A DNA stretch of 20,856 bases from CALCKU01 sp964534845 (GCA_964534845.1 CAZHPV010000048.1:1-20856), one strand, 5' to 3'; numbered from the stretch's first letter, positions 7,884 to 16,184 are shown. Translations and numbers: made by a program. Notes: generated by a model not told the origin, from the letters alone.

Positions 7884-8693
7884 TTAGCAGTCGCAAAATT
7901 CTTCATTGAGATAAATGCGCGTCTTTTCCTGCTGGGAGTTACCAAACATGGTTTTAGCTGTTCCGCTTTCAATAAGCTGACCATCACAGAAGAACATGAC
8001 AGTATCTGCGATACGTTTTGTTTGGCGAATATCATGGGTAACCATGACTATAGTATAGCGGTCTTTAAGGGATAAGATCATATCCTCAATGGCCCGTGCG
8101 GTCACGGGGTCAACAGAGGCAGTGGGTTCGTCTAGTAAGATGATTTCCGGCTTTGTAGCCAGGGTGCGGGCGATACAAAGTCTTTGTTGTTGTCCAAGTG
8201 AAAGGACAGAGGCTGGTTCATCTAGTCTTTGGGAGACTTCTGACCAAAGCGCGGCGGAGCGTAAGCTGCTTTCTACGAGCGCGTTTTTTTCAGAACGTGA
8301 CAGTTTTCGTCCCCTTACACCAAAGAGAACATTTTCCCGGATTGAGCGCGGAAAAACGCAGGGCTTTTGAAAGACCATACCAATATGGGCGCGCAGGCGT
8401 GTCACATTTCGAAAATCATTATAAATGTGTTTGCCGTCAATTAGGAGGTCGCCCTGAATGTTAAAGCCCGGTACGTCGTCATTAATGCGGTTCAAGCTAC
8501 GTAGGAAGGTTGATTTGCCACTGCCGGACGGCCCAACAATACATGTCACGCCTTGTTTGGGGATACTGGCATCGACGCCTGACAATATGCAATTATTACC
8601 AATCCAGACACTAAAGTTCTGTGCTTCCACTGACGGGGTCGGTTTCGGTTTAGGTGTCTCGACAAGTTTTAAATGGGGTGCAGATTTTGTCAT
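7884..8693 (-). CDS. pstB: Phosphate ABC transporter ATP-binding protein PstB
   Basis: This 269-residue ATPase powers the PstSCAB phosphate importer at the cytoplasmic face of the inner membrane. Motifs in order are Walker A GPSGSGKST (54-62), Q-loop FQKP (Gln109), signature LSLGQQQR (164-171), Walker B IILLDEP (184-190) and the H-loop His220 in VTHD. The strings VFPRSI and QQQRLCIAR are typical of PstB. The second residue after LS in the signature is Leu instead of Gly, and the Walker B continuation is TASVDP rather than the usual CSALDP, so this is a somewhat divergent member. The first 20 residues are a Pro/Lys-rich extension. The start overlaps the pstA stop by 4 nt (ATGA), which implies translational coupling. 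No phoU follows. Confidence 0.92.
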   Translation of the reverse strand: MTKSAPHLKLVETPKPKPTPSVEAQNFSVWIGNNCILSGVDASIPKQGVTCIVGPSGSGKSTFLRSLNRINDDVPGFNIQGDLLIDGKHIYNDFRNVTRLRAHIGMVFQKPCVFPRSIRENVLFGVRGRKLSRSEKNALVESSLRSAALWSEVSQRLDEPASVLSLGQQQRLCIARTLATKPEIILLDEPTASVDPVTARAIEDMILSLKDRYTIVMVTHDIRQTKRIADTVMFFCDGQLIESGTAKTMFGNSQQEKTRIYLNEEFCDC

Positions 8694-9586
8694 TGTCTCT
8701 CACTCAAGGTTTGAAGGCGTCGTCTTGCATAAAAGGCGAGGGCGGAAAGGCAAATGACAATAAACATAAGTGTCAGGCTAGCCCCCCATGCATTACGCAG
8801 TGCATCAGGGTTTGTCGCTTGTTGGGCTAGAGCCAAAATATGGGTCGGTAATGTCGCAACCGGCTCATATAGGCTTTTAGGCATGGTGACGCCTGAAAAG
8901 GCTGTAGCGATAAACATGATGGGTGCAGTTTCGCCAACAGCGCGCGCTAATGCAATTAACAGCCCGGTCACAATGCCGTGAAGACTTTGGGGTAGTATAA
9001 TTTTTCTAATAACGCCCGATTGGTTCAGCCCCAGAGCATAACCGTTTTCTCTATAGGTTTCGGGTATGCTGCTCATGGCTTGAAAGGCTGATAATGTTAC
9101 TGTCGGTAACATCATTATAGCCAGAATTATTGCGCCTACAAACCAGGAAACACCCATGCCCAGCACATTTACAAATAAGATAAGACCAAACAAGCCGTAA
9201 GTTATGGACGGTACGCCGTTAAGGCTAAAAATCGAGAGGTCAAATAGGCGTTTGGCTTTGTCGGTTTTAAGATATTCGCTTCGGAAAATGGCTGTACCGA
9301 CCGCAAATGGCAATACGAGTAGGGACGCGGTTACAGCCAGTAAAAGGCTTCCCCATATTTGATAAACTATACCGCCACTCGCGCCAAAATCCCGTGAGGG
9401 CGAGAATAAGAAAGGCAGGTTAATGGCCCTAATGCCCTGAAAAATTATAGCGGTAGAGAGTGCGAGCAATATAGCAACGCATATGAGCAGAGCAATGCGT
9501 GTCAGGGCTGCGAAAATGTAATCGCCGATTATACGGCGGTCAATGGCCTCGTTTTTTGGGTAGTTTTGCACTCTAGTATTACCCAT
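8690..9586 (-). CDS. pstA: Phosphate ABC transporter permease PstA
   Basis: This 298-residue inner-membrane permease pairs with PstC to form the phosphate channel. It has about six hydrophobic segments. It carries the typical LNGVPSITYGLFGL region and the cytoplasmic coupling (EAA-type) loop around YRENGYALGLNQSGVIRKI. ARAVGETAP, characteristic of Pst permeases, follows. Its start overlaps the end of pstC by 8 nt and its end overlaps pstB by 4 nt, so the three are almost certainly one translation-coupled operon. The PstA assignment over PstC rests on position in the operon and the ARAVGETAP pattern. Confidence 0.92.
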   Translation of the reverse strand: MGNTRVQNYPKNEAIDRRIIGDYIFAALTRIALLICVAILLALSTAIIFQGIRAINLPFLFSPSRDFGASGGIVYQIWGSLLLAVTASLLVLPFAVGTAIFRSEYLKTDKAKRLFDLSIFSLNGVPSITYGLFGLILFVNVLGMGVSWFVGAIILAIMMLPTVTLSAFQAMSSIPETYRENGYALGLNQSGVIRKIILPQSLHGIVTGLLIALARAVGETAPIMFIATAFSGVTMPKSLYEPVATLPTHILALAQQATNPDALRNAWGASLTLMFIVICLSALAFYARRRLQTLSERQ

Positions 9587-10481
9587 GGCGAATATCCCGT
9601 CTGAATAAGGCGTGGGACATTGCGGTCAAGGCCAGTGTAAGCAAGACCAATATCAGGCTCATTAAAATCAGCACATTGAAATGGGTGGAACCAAAGGCCG
9701 ATTCAGCCACTTCCCGCCCGAGCTTGGACGTTATGGTTTGGCCGGAAGACAAGACATTAAACAAAGGTGTTGGCAGACGGTCCAAGGAACCGATTACCAA
9801 CATTACGGCCATGGTTTCGCCCAAAGCCCGACCCAAGGCGAGGAGGGCGGCTCCCGCAATATCAGCTTTGGCAATCGGGGCTATAGCATCTTTGATAACC
9901 TCAAAGCGGTAAAGTCCCAGTGCAAAGGCATTTTCGCGGTATTGTTGCGAGACATTTGAAATGGCATCCTCGCTAAGGGAAATAATTGTCGGAAGGATCA
10001 TAACGGCCAGTAAAATTCCGGCCGTTAAAATAAGCCGCCCTGTCTGCAAGGCAAAAATATCGGCAACCCAGACACTCACAAAAGCAACGCCAATAAGACC
10101 GTAAATGATGGAGGGTATGCCTGCGAGGATTTCCATAGCCGATTTGACAAATTGTCGGAGACGTTGAGACCGGGTCTCGGCAATGTAAAAGGCAGCTAAA
10201 ACACCTATGGGTAAAGCCAGAGCCATGGCGATGACCATGACAATAACAGAGCCAAATAGCATGGGAATAATTCCGTATTTATGATTGGCCGGTTCCCATA
10301 TCGTCCCCAATAAAGACGGGCCTGCTTCTGTGAGCGCGGGAAGGCTCTGGATCGTCAATGTGCTCAATATGATCAATATGATAAGGGCCGAGAGGACGGC
10401 GCTCCCCGTAATATATAATTTAGTGAACTCAAAACGAGACACTAAAGGCGGTGCGCTATATTTTGGCGTTACGGGTGGCAT
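9579..10481 (-). CDS. pstC: Phosphate ABC transporter permease PstC
   Basis: This 300-residue inner-membrane permease partners PstA. The first membrane helix lies at about residues 27-49, followed by an extracytoplasmic segment and about five more helices. Typical stretches are EILAGIPSIIYGLIG, the coupling loop YRENAFALGLYRFEVIKD and GRALGETMAV. It begins 43 nt after the pstS stop, with a hairpin in between. Only a weak purine-rich ribosome site (GATAGAGATAG) precedes the ATG. Weaker translation and the intercistronic hairpin would both fit lower production of the permeases than of the binding protein. Confidence 0.92.
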   Translation of the reverse strand: MPPVTPKYSAPPLVSRFEFTKLYITGSAVLSALIILIILSTLTIQSLPALTEAGPSLLGTIWEPANHKYGIIPMLFGSVIVMVIAMALALPIGVLAAFYIAETRSQRLRQFVKSAMEILAGIPSIIYGLIGVAFVSVWVADIFALQTGRLILTAGILLAVMILPTIISLSEDAISNVSQQYRENAFALGLYRFEVIKDAIAPIAKADIAGAALLALGRALGETMAVMLVIGSLDRLPTPLFNVLSSGQTITSKLGREVAESAFGSTHFNVLILMSLILVLLTLALTAMSHALFRRDIRHG

Positions 10482-10518
10482 GTATTAAACTATCTCTATC
10501 TGCGTGTGGTTTAAGGCC

Positions 10519-10535
10519 CCGCTCTTACTGAGCGG
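10519..10535 (-). promoter_or_regulatory. Intercistronic hairpin overlapping the pstS stop codon
   Basis: CCGCTC (10519-10524) and GAGCGG (10530-10535) form a perfect 6-nt GC-rich inverted repeat. Its 5-nt loop contains the pstS stop codon. No T run follows on the minus strand, so this is more likely an RNA-stabilising or attenuating hairpin than a full terminator. Such an element would allow more PstS than PstCAB, as is common for binding-protein-dependent transporters. The function is inference. Confidence 0.45.
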
Positions 10536-11364
10536 CGCGCGGGACATAACCCGACGAAATAACATGTTTCTGGCCTTCGGGGCTGAGAATGTAATTTACA
10601 AAATCGCGCGTGGCGGGATCGCTATCTGAGCGTATTACGATATTCAAAGCGCGCGTAATCGGGAATGTCCCATTTTGGATATTCGTCAATGTGGGCTCTA
10701 TGGCTTGTGATGAGTCGGAACGGGTAATAGCAATGCCTTTAACATCGTCATTTATCCAGGCATGTGAAAGCATGCCGATAGCGCTATCGCTTTGGGTCAG
10801 CGCGGTTTGTTCCTCATTATTGGCGCCCAAGACCAAATCGGCACCGGGGGCTGAGGCGTTTTTATCACCCATGACAAATTCCATAAATGTATGCCGTGTC
10901 CCGCTACTGGCTTCTTTGTCGATAACCAGAATTTCCATATCCGGCCCGCCGAAATTCGCCCAATTATCAATTTCGCCTTTGTATATTTTTGTAATATCAT
11001 CAAAAGACAAGGACGTCACGCCAGCATCATATATTTCAGATGAGACAACCGGAACGACGGCATCTGTGCCAATGGCGATGACTTCAAAATCAATTGACGA
11101 AAATTTCTCGAGTTCCGAGGCGGTTATGTCGCGCGACATCATGCCGATATCAGTTTGACCTTCCGCGAGCTGGTTAAACCCGGCGCCTGACCCGCCAGCA
11201 TTTACAATAATAGACTGACCATGCAAGGCGCTATAGCTATCAGCGGCTTTTGATATGACGGGCAGAACCGTCGTTGATCCCGAAACAGATACATGATCGG
11301 GCTTTTCGCACGCAGGGAGTAACAGAGTCGCGCAAAGACAGATCAAAAATTTATATCTTTTCAT
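10525..11364 (-). CDS. pstS: Phosphate-binding protein PstS, predicted lipoprotein
   Basis: This 279-residue phosphate-binding protein delivers phosphate to PstCA. It shows the PstS patterns SGSTTV (28-33), NAGGSGAGF (55-63), MMSRDI (75-80) and SSGTRHTF (153-160), which contribute to the phosphate site in the family. The N-terminus MKRYKF, a hydrophobic stretch and LLPAC form a lipobox with Cys19, so it is probably lipid-anchored. An ATG 18 codons upstream (11418) is in frame. The chosen start has a strong GAGG ribosome site about 7 nt before it and gives a clean signal peptide. The 265-nt gap to secG must carry the divergent promoters. Phosphate-starvation control through PhoB is expected from family knowledge, but I found no convincing PHO box. 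Confidence 0.92.
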   Translation of the reverse strand: MKRYKFLICLCATLLLPACEKPDHVSVSGSTTVLPVISKAADSYSALHGQSIIVNAGGSGAGFNQLAEGQTDIGMMSRDITASELEKFSSIDFEVIAIGTDAVVPVVSSEIYDAGVTSLSFDDITKIYKGEIDNWANFGGPDMEILVIDKEASSGTRHTFMEFVMGDKNASAPGADLVLGANNEEQTALTQSDSAIGMLSHAWINDDVKGIAITRSDSSQAIEPTLTNIQNGTFPITRALNIVIRSDSDPATRDFVNYILSPEGQKHVISSGYVPRAAQ

Positions 11365-11629
11365 GAACACCTCAAACTCGAATTTTGTCCTTGCGCCTAA
11401 AAACACAATTTTGTCCACAAATGAAAGTCACAAAACTGTGTGTTTTTATTTGGGTAATCAGCAATTCGCGTGGCGTCAATTCTATCTGGGCATTTAAAAG
11501 GAGAGGCCGCCCATAATTCTGTAATTGGGCTTGTAAAAGTCGAAAAATATCCCAAATAAGTCTGGTATGCGGGGCAGGTGTGCGCTAAAGGCGCGGTTTA
11601 AAGTCCTAAAACAGATTATAGAGACCCTT

Positions 11630-12094
11630 ATGTCGAACGTTTTGCTTATAATACAGCTAATCATCAGCATAGTTCTAACAGGCCTGATTCTTATTCAGCG
11701 TTCTGAGGGCGGAGCGCTGGGAATTGGCGGCGGCGGAGGCGGAGGCGGCGGTTTTATGAGCGGTCGCACGGCAGCAAATTCTGTTTCGCGCTGGACAGCC
11801 TATCTCGGAGCACTTTTTATCGCGAATTGTCTTCTGCTCTCGATTGTTTTCAACAATGAAAATCAAGATATTTCATTAATTGATGCCACAAAAGCCGAAC
11901 AGGCCTTGACGACAGACATAGAGTCAGGCGAAACAACAAACCCGTTAGCTGATGAGGCTATTCCGTCTGAAGGCGGGTCAGGTACAGTAACGGACCCTTC
12001 TGTTATCGTTGCGCCGCCCACACCGTCTGATGCCGTAATTGCCAAGCCAGAGACACTGGAATCAGAGGTCGAAACCAAGCCCGAAGACGAATAG
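11630..12094 (+). CDS. secG: Preprotein translocase subunit SecG
   Basis: SecG is the small accessory subunit of the SecYEG protein-export channel in the inner membrane. The 154-residue protein has two membrane helices (about residues 3-22 and 54-74). Between them is the typical ILIQRSEGGALG loop, followed by nine glycines in a row (11726-11752, GGC/GGA/GGT repeats) and FMSGRTAANSV. After the second helix is an acidic, Thr/Pro/Ser-rich tail of about 75 residues, longer than in E. coli SecG and probably disordered. An in-frame ATG at 11567 would add 21 residues that look unrelated, so ATG 11630 was chosen. It sits 38 nt upstream of pyrG, a pairing common in alphaproteobacteria. Confidence 0.93.
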   Translation: MSNVLLIIQLIISIVLTGLILIQRSEGGALGIGGGGGGGGGFMSGRTAANSVSRWTAYLGALFIANCLLLSIVFNNENQDISLIDATKAEQALTTDIESGETTNPLADEAIPSEGGSGTVTDPSVIVAPPTPSDAVIAKPETLESEVETKPEDE

Positions 12095-12132
12095 GCGTTC
12101 TTGCGGTTTATCGGCCAATAGGCACGGGAATT

Positions 12133-13761
12133 ATGCCGCGTTATATTTTTATTACAGGTGGAGTGGTCTCCTCTCTTGGTAAAGGCTTGGCCTCGGCTGC
12201 GCTTGGCGCTCTTTTGCAAGCCAGAGGCTATAAAGTCAGGCTAAGAAAGCTGGACCCCTATCTGAATGTCGATCCGGGAACAATGTCGCCTTATCAGCAC
12301 GGCGAGGTTTATGTTACCGATGACGGCGCGGAAACGGATTTGGATCTTGGCCATTATGAACGCTTTACGGGTGTTTCCGCCGCCCAGTCGGATAATATTA
12401 CGACGGGCCGGATTTACTCCAATATTATTGAGAAAGAACGCCGCGGAGATTATCTGGGCGCGACAGTGCAAGTTATTCCGCATGTCACGAATGAGATAAA
12501 AAACTTTGTTCTGTCTGATGCGGGAGAGGTTGATTTCGTGCTTTGCGAAGTCGGCGGCACAGTCGGTGACATTGAAGGTCTGCCCTTTTTTGAAGCTTTA
12601 AGACAGCTCAAGCAGGAATTACCTTTAAGGCAGAGCTGTTTCGTGCATGTCACCTTGCTGCCTTATATTGCAGCGGCGGGCGAAATGAAAACCAAGCCAA
12701 CCCAGCATAGCGTCAAGGAGCTGCGCTCCATTGGTATTCAACCGGATATATTATTATGCCGTGCTGATAGGCCTATTGATGACGGGGACCGTAAGAAAAT
12801 TGGCCGTTTCTGCAATGTGCGCGAAAGCGCAGTCATTCAAGGTCTTGATGCGCGATCTATATATGATGTGCCTTTGGCCTATCATGCTGAAGGGCTTGAT
12901 CGCGAAGTGCTCGCGCATTTCGCCATTGAGGATGCCCCAAAGGCTAATCTATCTCGCTGGACAGAGATTTCTGAAAAACTGCATAATCCGGACGGCGCGG
13001 TTAATATCGCGGTTGTTGGCAAATATACGGTTTTGCCTGATGCCTATAAATCCCTCACCGAGGCTTTGGTGCATGGGGGAATTGCCAATAAAGTCAAGGT
13101 CAATATTAAATGGCTTGAAGCGGAAAGCTTTGAGGCATGTGACCCTGTTGAGCTCTTAAAGGGTATGCATGGTGTGTTGGTCCCCGGAGGATTTGGCGAA
13201 CGGGGTACAGAGGGCAAGATCAAGGCTGTAAATTTTGCGCGCACGCATGATGTGCCCTATTTCGGTATTTGTCTGGGTATGCAAATGGCCGTTATCGAGG
13301 CGGCGCGTAATATGGCCGGGCTGACGACGGCGAGTAGTTCGGAATTTGGCGAAGAGGGCGAAAATGTCGTTGGGCTCATGACGGAATGGACCAAGGGCAA
13401 TGAGCGCATTGAACGCAATCAAGACACAGACCTTGGCGGGACCATGCGTTTGGGGGCATATGACGCCGTTTTGGTAAAAGGGTCGCTGGTAGCGCAGGCT
13501 TATGGCCGTGAACAAATCGAGGAACGCCACCGCCACCGCTATGAAGTCAATATTGACTATAAAAGTAAGTTGGAGAAAGCTGGATTAATGTTCTCGGGGC
13601 TGTCTCCTGACGGTGTGCTGCCCGAAATTGTTGAAATACCGTCTCATCCATGGTTTGTTGGTGTGCAATATCATCCCGAGCTTAAATCCCGGCCATTTGA
13701 ACCTCATCCTCTTTTCGCAGGTTTTGTAAATGCCGCGCTCACGCAAAGTCGATTGGTTTAA
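12133..13761 (+). CDS. pyrG: CTP synthase
   Basis: This 542-residue enzyme makes CTP from UTP, ATP and glutamine, the last step of pyrimidine nucleotide synthesis. The N-terminal synthase domain opens with FITGGVVSSLGKG (6-18), the ATP-binding loop, and includes DPYLNVDPGTM (41-51) and CEVGGTVGDIEG (138-149). The C-terminal class-I glutamine amidotransferase domain has PGGFGERG (351-358), the nucleophile Cys380 in GICLGMQ, and His514/Glu516 in YHPE. Length and motifs are canonical and all catalytic residues are present. It follows secG by 38 nt and ends 1 nt before the next start codon, which suggests co-transcription of all three genes. Confidence 0.98.
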   Translation: MPRYIFITGGVVSSLGKGLASAALGALLQARGYKVRLRKLDPYLNVDPGTMSPYQHGEVYVTDDGAETDLDLGHYERFTGVSAAQSDNITTGRIYSNIIEKERRGDYLGATVQVIPHVTNEIKNFVLSDAGEVDFVLCEVGGTVGDIEGLPFFEALRQLKQELPLRQSCFVHVTLLPYIAAAGEMKTKPTQHSVKELRSIGIQPDILLCRADRPIDDGDRKKIGRFCNVRESAVIQGLDARSIYDVPLAYHAEGLDREVLAHFAIEDAPKANLSRWTEISEKLHNPDGAVNIAVVGKYTVLPDAYKSLTEALVHGGIANKVKVNIKWLEAESFEACDPVELLKGMHGVLVPGGFGERGTEGKIKAVNFARTHDVPYFGICLGMQMAVIEAARNMAGLTTASSSEFGEEGENVVGLMTEWTKGNERIERNQDTDLGGTMRLGAYDAVLVKGSLVAQAYGREQIEERHRHRYEVNIDYKSKLEKAGLMFSGLSPDGVLPEIVEIPSHPWFVGVQYHPELKSRPFEPHPLFAGFVNAALTQSRLV

Positions 13762-13762
13762 T

Positions 13763-14287
13763 ATGCCTTTGAAAATCTCTAAACTTCCCGTTCTTATTGT
13801 CGGCGGCCTTACCCTCGCAGTGCTGGGAGCCTGTTCAGGGCAAACACGTGTGGAGGCTGGTGAGGTGATCGCTACAACACAGGAAAGCGCCGTTATGAAA
13901 CGTCAGACTATAACCCAAACAAGCCCGCATGATTTTAACGAAACCCTTGCGCGTATGCGGGCCGCAATCAAGAACCGCCCGTTAAAATTATTTGCCGAAA
14001 TTAATCACGGCGCGGGGGCTAAAGCGGCCGAACTGGAACTTGATCCGTCCGTTGTCTTTTTGTTTGGTAACCCAAAAGGCGGAACGCCCCTGATGCAGAG
14101 AAATGCACAAATGGGGCTGGAACTTCCCTTAAGAATGCTGGTCACCCAATCAGGTGATAAAGTTATGCTGACCTATATGGATATGTCAGTTTTAACCCAA
14201 AGTTATGGTCTGGATGCCGCTCAGTTGCCTGTGCCTAAAATTGTAGGCCTTCTGGACGGAATAGCCAATGAGGTTGTCGCGCCCTAA
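13763..14287 (+). CDS. DUF302-family lipoprotein
   Basis: This 174-residue protein is predicted to be exported. A hydrophobic N-terminus ends in a lipobox VLGAC with Cys24, and Ser follows, which allows outer-membrane sorting. The body matches the DUF302 pattern: HDFNETLARMRAAIKNRPLKLFAEINHG, then VFLFGNPKGGTPLMQ and the LPLRMLV strand. The biochemical role of DUF302 is not established. The frame is open to an ATG at 13730 inside pyrG, but ATG 13763 immediately follows the pyrG stop and gives the proper lipoprotein signal. It is probably co-transcribed with pyrG. Only 3 nt separate its stop from that of the convergent yghU gene. Confidence 0.85.
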   Translation: MPLKISKLPVLIVGGLTLAVLGACSGQTRVEAGEVIATTQESAVMKRQTITQTSPHDFNETLARMRAAIKNRPLKLFAEINHGAGAKAAELELDPSVVFLFGNPKGGTPLMQRNAQMGLELPLRMLVTQSGDKVMLTYMDMSVLTQSYGLDAAQLPVPKIVGLLDGIANEVVAP

Positions 14288-14290
14288 TTG

Positions 14291-15169
14291 CTAGCTATCA
14301 TCGCCCATGAGCTTGTCCATGGTCTTGGTTTCGAAATCAGAAGCATCATGGCGCTCAAGCAACTGGCTTGACGGCTCACCCCAAGCTCGGTTGACCATGC
14401 GACCACGTTTAGCAGCGGGACGTTCCGCGATTTGAGTATTCCAGCGCACGACATTTTTATATTCGTGGGTTTGTAAAAACTCTGCCGCCTCATAAACAAT
14501 ATTGGCCACAACCGCGCCGTACCAAGGGAAGATCGCCATATCTGCAATCGTATATTCGTCGCCCGCCATATATTCATTCTTGGCGAGGTGTTTATCGAGT
14601 ACGTCAAGCTGGCGTTTCACCTCCATAGCAAAACGGTTAATGCAATATTCGATTTTTACCGGGGCGTAAGAATAGAAATGTCCAAAGCCGCCGCCCAGAT
14701 AAGGCGCGCTACCCATTTGCCAGAACAACCAGTTTAAGCATTCTGTACGTTTTCCGTGATCTTTAGGCAGAAACGCCCCGAATTTTTCAGCCAGATAAAG
14801 CAGGATAGACCCGGATTCGAAAATACGGGTCGGGGGTGTAGTGCTGTGGTCCATCATGGCGGGAATTTTGGAGTTGGGGTTAATCTCGACAAAGCCACTG
14901 CCAAATTGCGTCCCCTCGCGGATATTGATAAGGTACGCATCATATTCCGCGCCTTTATGGCCGAGCTCTAAAAGCTCCTCGAGCATGATAGTGACTTTGA
15001 CACCATTGGGTGTGGCAAGGGAGTAAAGCTGGAGCGGATGCTTCCCAATGCTTAGCTCTTTTTCATGTGTGGGGCCAGAGATAGGACGGTTGATATTGGC
15101 AAATTGCCCGCCGCTTTCACTATCCCATTTCCAGACTTTCGGAGGTGTGTAATCAGGCAGTCCGGTCAT
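14291..15169 (-). CDS. yghU: YghU-type glutathione transferase / disulfide reductase
   Basis: This 292-residue cytosolic protein is close in length and layout to E. coli YghU, a Nu-class glutathione transferase homologue with disulfide-bond reductase activity. The YghU-like N-terminal extension (PDYTPPKVWKW) leads to a thioredoxin-fold domain with TPNG at 53-56, the active-site region of this class. INPNSKIPAM (96-105) and the glutathione-binding ESGSI (118-122) follow. The helical C-terminal domain includes the WQMGSAPYLGGGFGHF segment and the N-capping region DEYTIADMAIFPW (204-216). A ribosome site AAGGA precedes the ATG. It is transcribed alone toward the pyrG cluster. The exact substrate cannot be read from sequence. 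Confidence 0.93.
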   Translation of the reverse strand: MTGLPDYTPPKVWKWDSESGGQFANINRPISGPTHEKELSIGKHPLQLYSLATPNGVKVTIMLEELLELGHKGAEYDAYLINIREGTQFGSGFVEINPNSKIPAMMDHSTTPPTRIFESGSILLYLAEKFGAFLPKDHGKRTECLNWLFWQMGSAPYLGGGFGHFYSYAPVKIEYCINRFAMEVKRQLDVLDKHLAKNEYMAGDEYTIADMAIFPWYGAVVANIVYEAAEFLQTHEYKNVVRWNTQIAERPAAKRGRMVNRAWGEPSSQLLERHDASDFETKTMDKLMGDDS

Positions 15170-15649
15170 AATCTATCCTTTGTATATCGGTCTATTGTTC
15201 TCTGGGAAGGCTTTCATGCTTTCGGGCGTGATAGGACTTCAAGAGTGCGGCCTTGTCAAGGTTTGCGCGCTGACAATCACCATGATGTGACTTCTGCGCA
15301 TTGCTTGGCTGGGGTCTGGATTGAGGTTCCCGAAGACGATTATTTGGCTATGGTAATCGCAGATAGGCTCTTCTTGCGATTGGTCATCAAATGGGCCTTC
15401 CGGGAGAGTTATAAGTCCAAAATAGCTTGTCTTTTATACTTTCATATAGGCTATATAGAGGTTTTTTTCTCTCCATCCGTCTTATATATAGAAGGCTTGT
15501 AATTTGAAAAAGCTTCATGCGTTGAACTTCTTGTGAATTTATGGTAATCTTTTACGCGGGAGCCTAATATTTTTAGAAAAAAAGAACATATTACTGAAAC
15601 AGGCGAGGCCGAAACTGCCGCACACAGCTCTGAGATATCGGAAGCGTTT
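15170..15649. other. 480-nt non-coding gap between yghU and the sigma factor gene
   Basis: No convincing gene is seen on either strand. A plus-strand frame (15065-15502) is open, but it begins antisense to yghU and does not look like protein. The right half is AT-rich, with TATA-like stretches near 15435-15460. TTGAAC (15522-15527) followed after 17 nt by TAATCT (15545-15550) is a weak possible promoter for the sigma factor. GGGAG (15558-15562) is a possible ribosome site for an upstream non-standard start at 15569. Confidence 0.5.
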
Positions 15650-16183
15650 ATGGAGCAACAGCGCCCACTAAAAGCGTTTATATCACGCTTTATCAGACGT
15701 CCGCAGGATATTGACGATATTGCACAGGAAACTTTTGTGCGGGCGTTTTTAGCGGAACAAAAGGGAGATATACAGCACCCTAAGGCCTATATTTATCGCG
15801 TGGCACGAAATCTTGCTTTTGAAGTTTTGACAAAAAAATCAAATCAGTTGACGAGCTATATAGAGGACTCTTGCGATTTGTCCCTCTTACAATCAGGGGA
15901 AGACATTGAAGGCACAGCTATTGTGATGGAAAAATTTGACCGTGTTAAGGTCGCGATCGCCGAGATGCCTCCGCAATGTCAACGTGTTTTTATAATGCAT
16001 AAAGTTTATGGATTTAAGTATAAAGAAATTTCGCAACAATTAGGCATATCTGTGAGTACTGTAGAGAAACATATTATGACAGGACTCAAAAAATGTAAGC
16101 AATCTGTGAAAAATCAGGAGCAACCCAATAAAGTCGTTGAACTTGCGAACCTAAAGTCGGTTGCTCGGGGGTCTTTGGAGTAA
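15650..16183 (+). CDS. ECF (FecI-like) RNA polymerase sigma factor
   Basis: This 177-residue extracytoplasmic-function sigma factor would direct RNA polymerase to the receptor gene downstream when freed from the FecR-like partner. Region 2 spans about residues 5-65, with the core-binding and -10 recognition part RRPQDIDDIAQETFVRAF. Region 4 spans about 97-150, with the helix-turn-helix GFKYKEISQQLGISVSTVEKHI recognising the -35 element. The ATG has GGAAG 5 nt upstream. The frame stays open for 34 more codons upstream without ATG, GTG or TTG, and a GGGAG site sits before an in-frame ATT at 15569, so the N-terminus may be longer. The anti-sigma gene follows after 1 nt, as in FecI/FecR systems. 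Confidence 0.93.
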   Translation: MEQQRPLKAFISRFIRRPQDIDDIAQETFVRAFLAEQKGDIQHPKAYIYRVARNLAFEVLTKKSNQLTSYIEDSCDLSLLQSGEDIEGTAIVMEKFDRVKVAIAEMPPQCQRVFIMHKVYGFKYKEISQQLGISVSTVEKHIMTGLKKCKQSVKNQEQPNKVVELANLKSVARGSLE

Positions 16184-16184
16184 G

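Noticed and set aside
11365..11418. 18-codon upstream extension of pstS
   Set aside because: It would bury the signal peptide, while the downstream ATG has a strong GAGG ribosome site.
11401..11440. Possible PHO box upstream of pstS (TGTGAC / TTGTGGAC-like repeats)
   Set aside because: Only a half-site resembles the consensus, and the repeat spacing is 13-14 rather than 11, so PhoB control is expected from family knowledge but not shown by sequence.
11567..11629. 21-codon upstream extension of secG
   Set aside because: SecG begins directly with its first membrane helix. The extension is basic and unlike the family.
11726..11752. GGC/GGA-rich tract as a microsatellite or phase-variation tract
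   Set aside because: It encodes nine glycines in the SecG loop, in frame, in units of three with mixed codons. Length changes would not shift the frame.
15065..15502. 145-codon plus-strand frame between yghU and the sigma gene
   Set aside because: Its first third is antisense to yghU, it has no ribosome site, and the translation resembles no protein.
15522..15550. TTGAAC-17-TAATCT as a promoter for the sigma factor
   Set aside because: Spacing is right but the -10 matches only about half the consensus. It is mentioned in the gap entry and not called as a feature.
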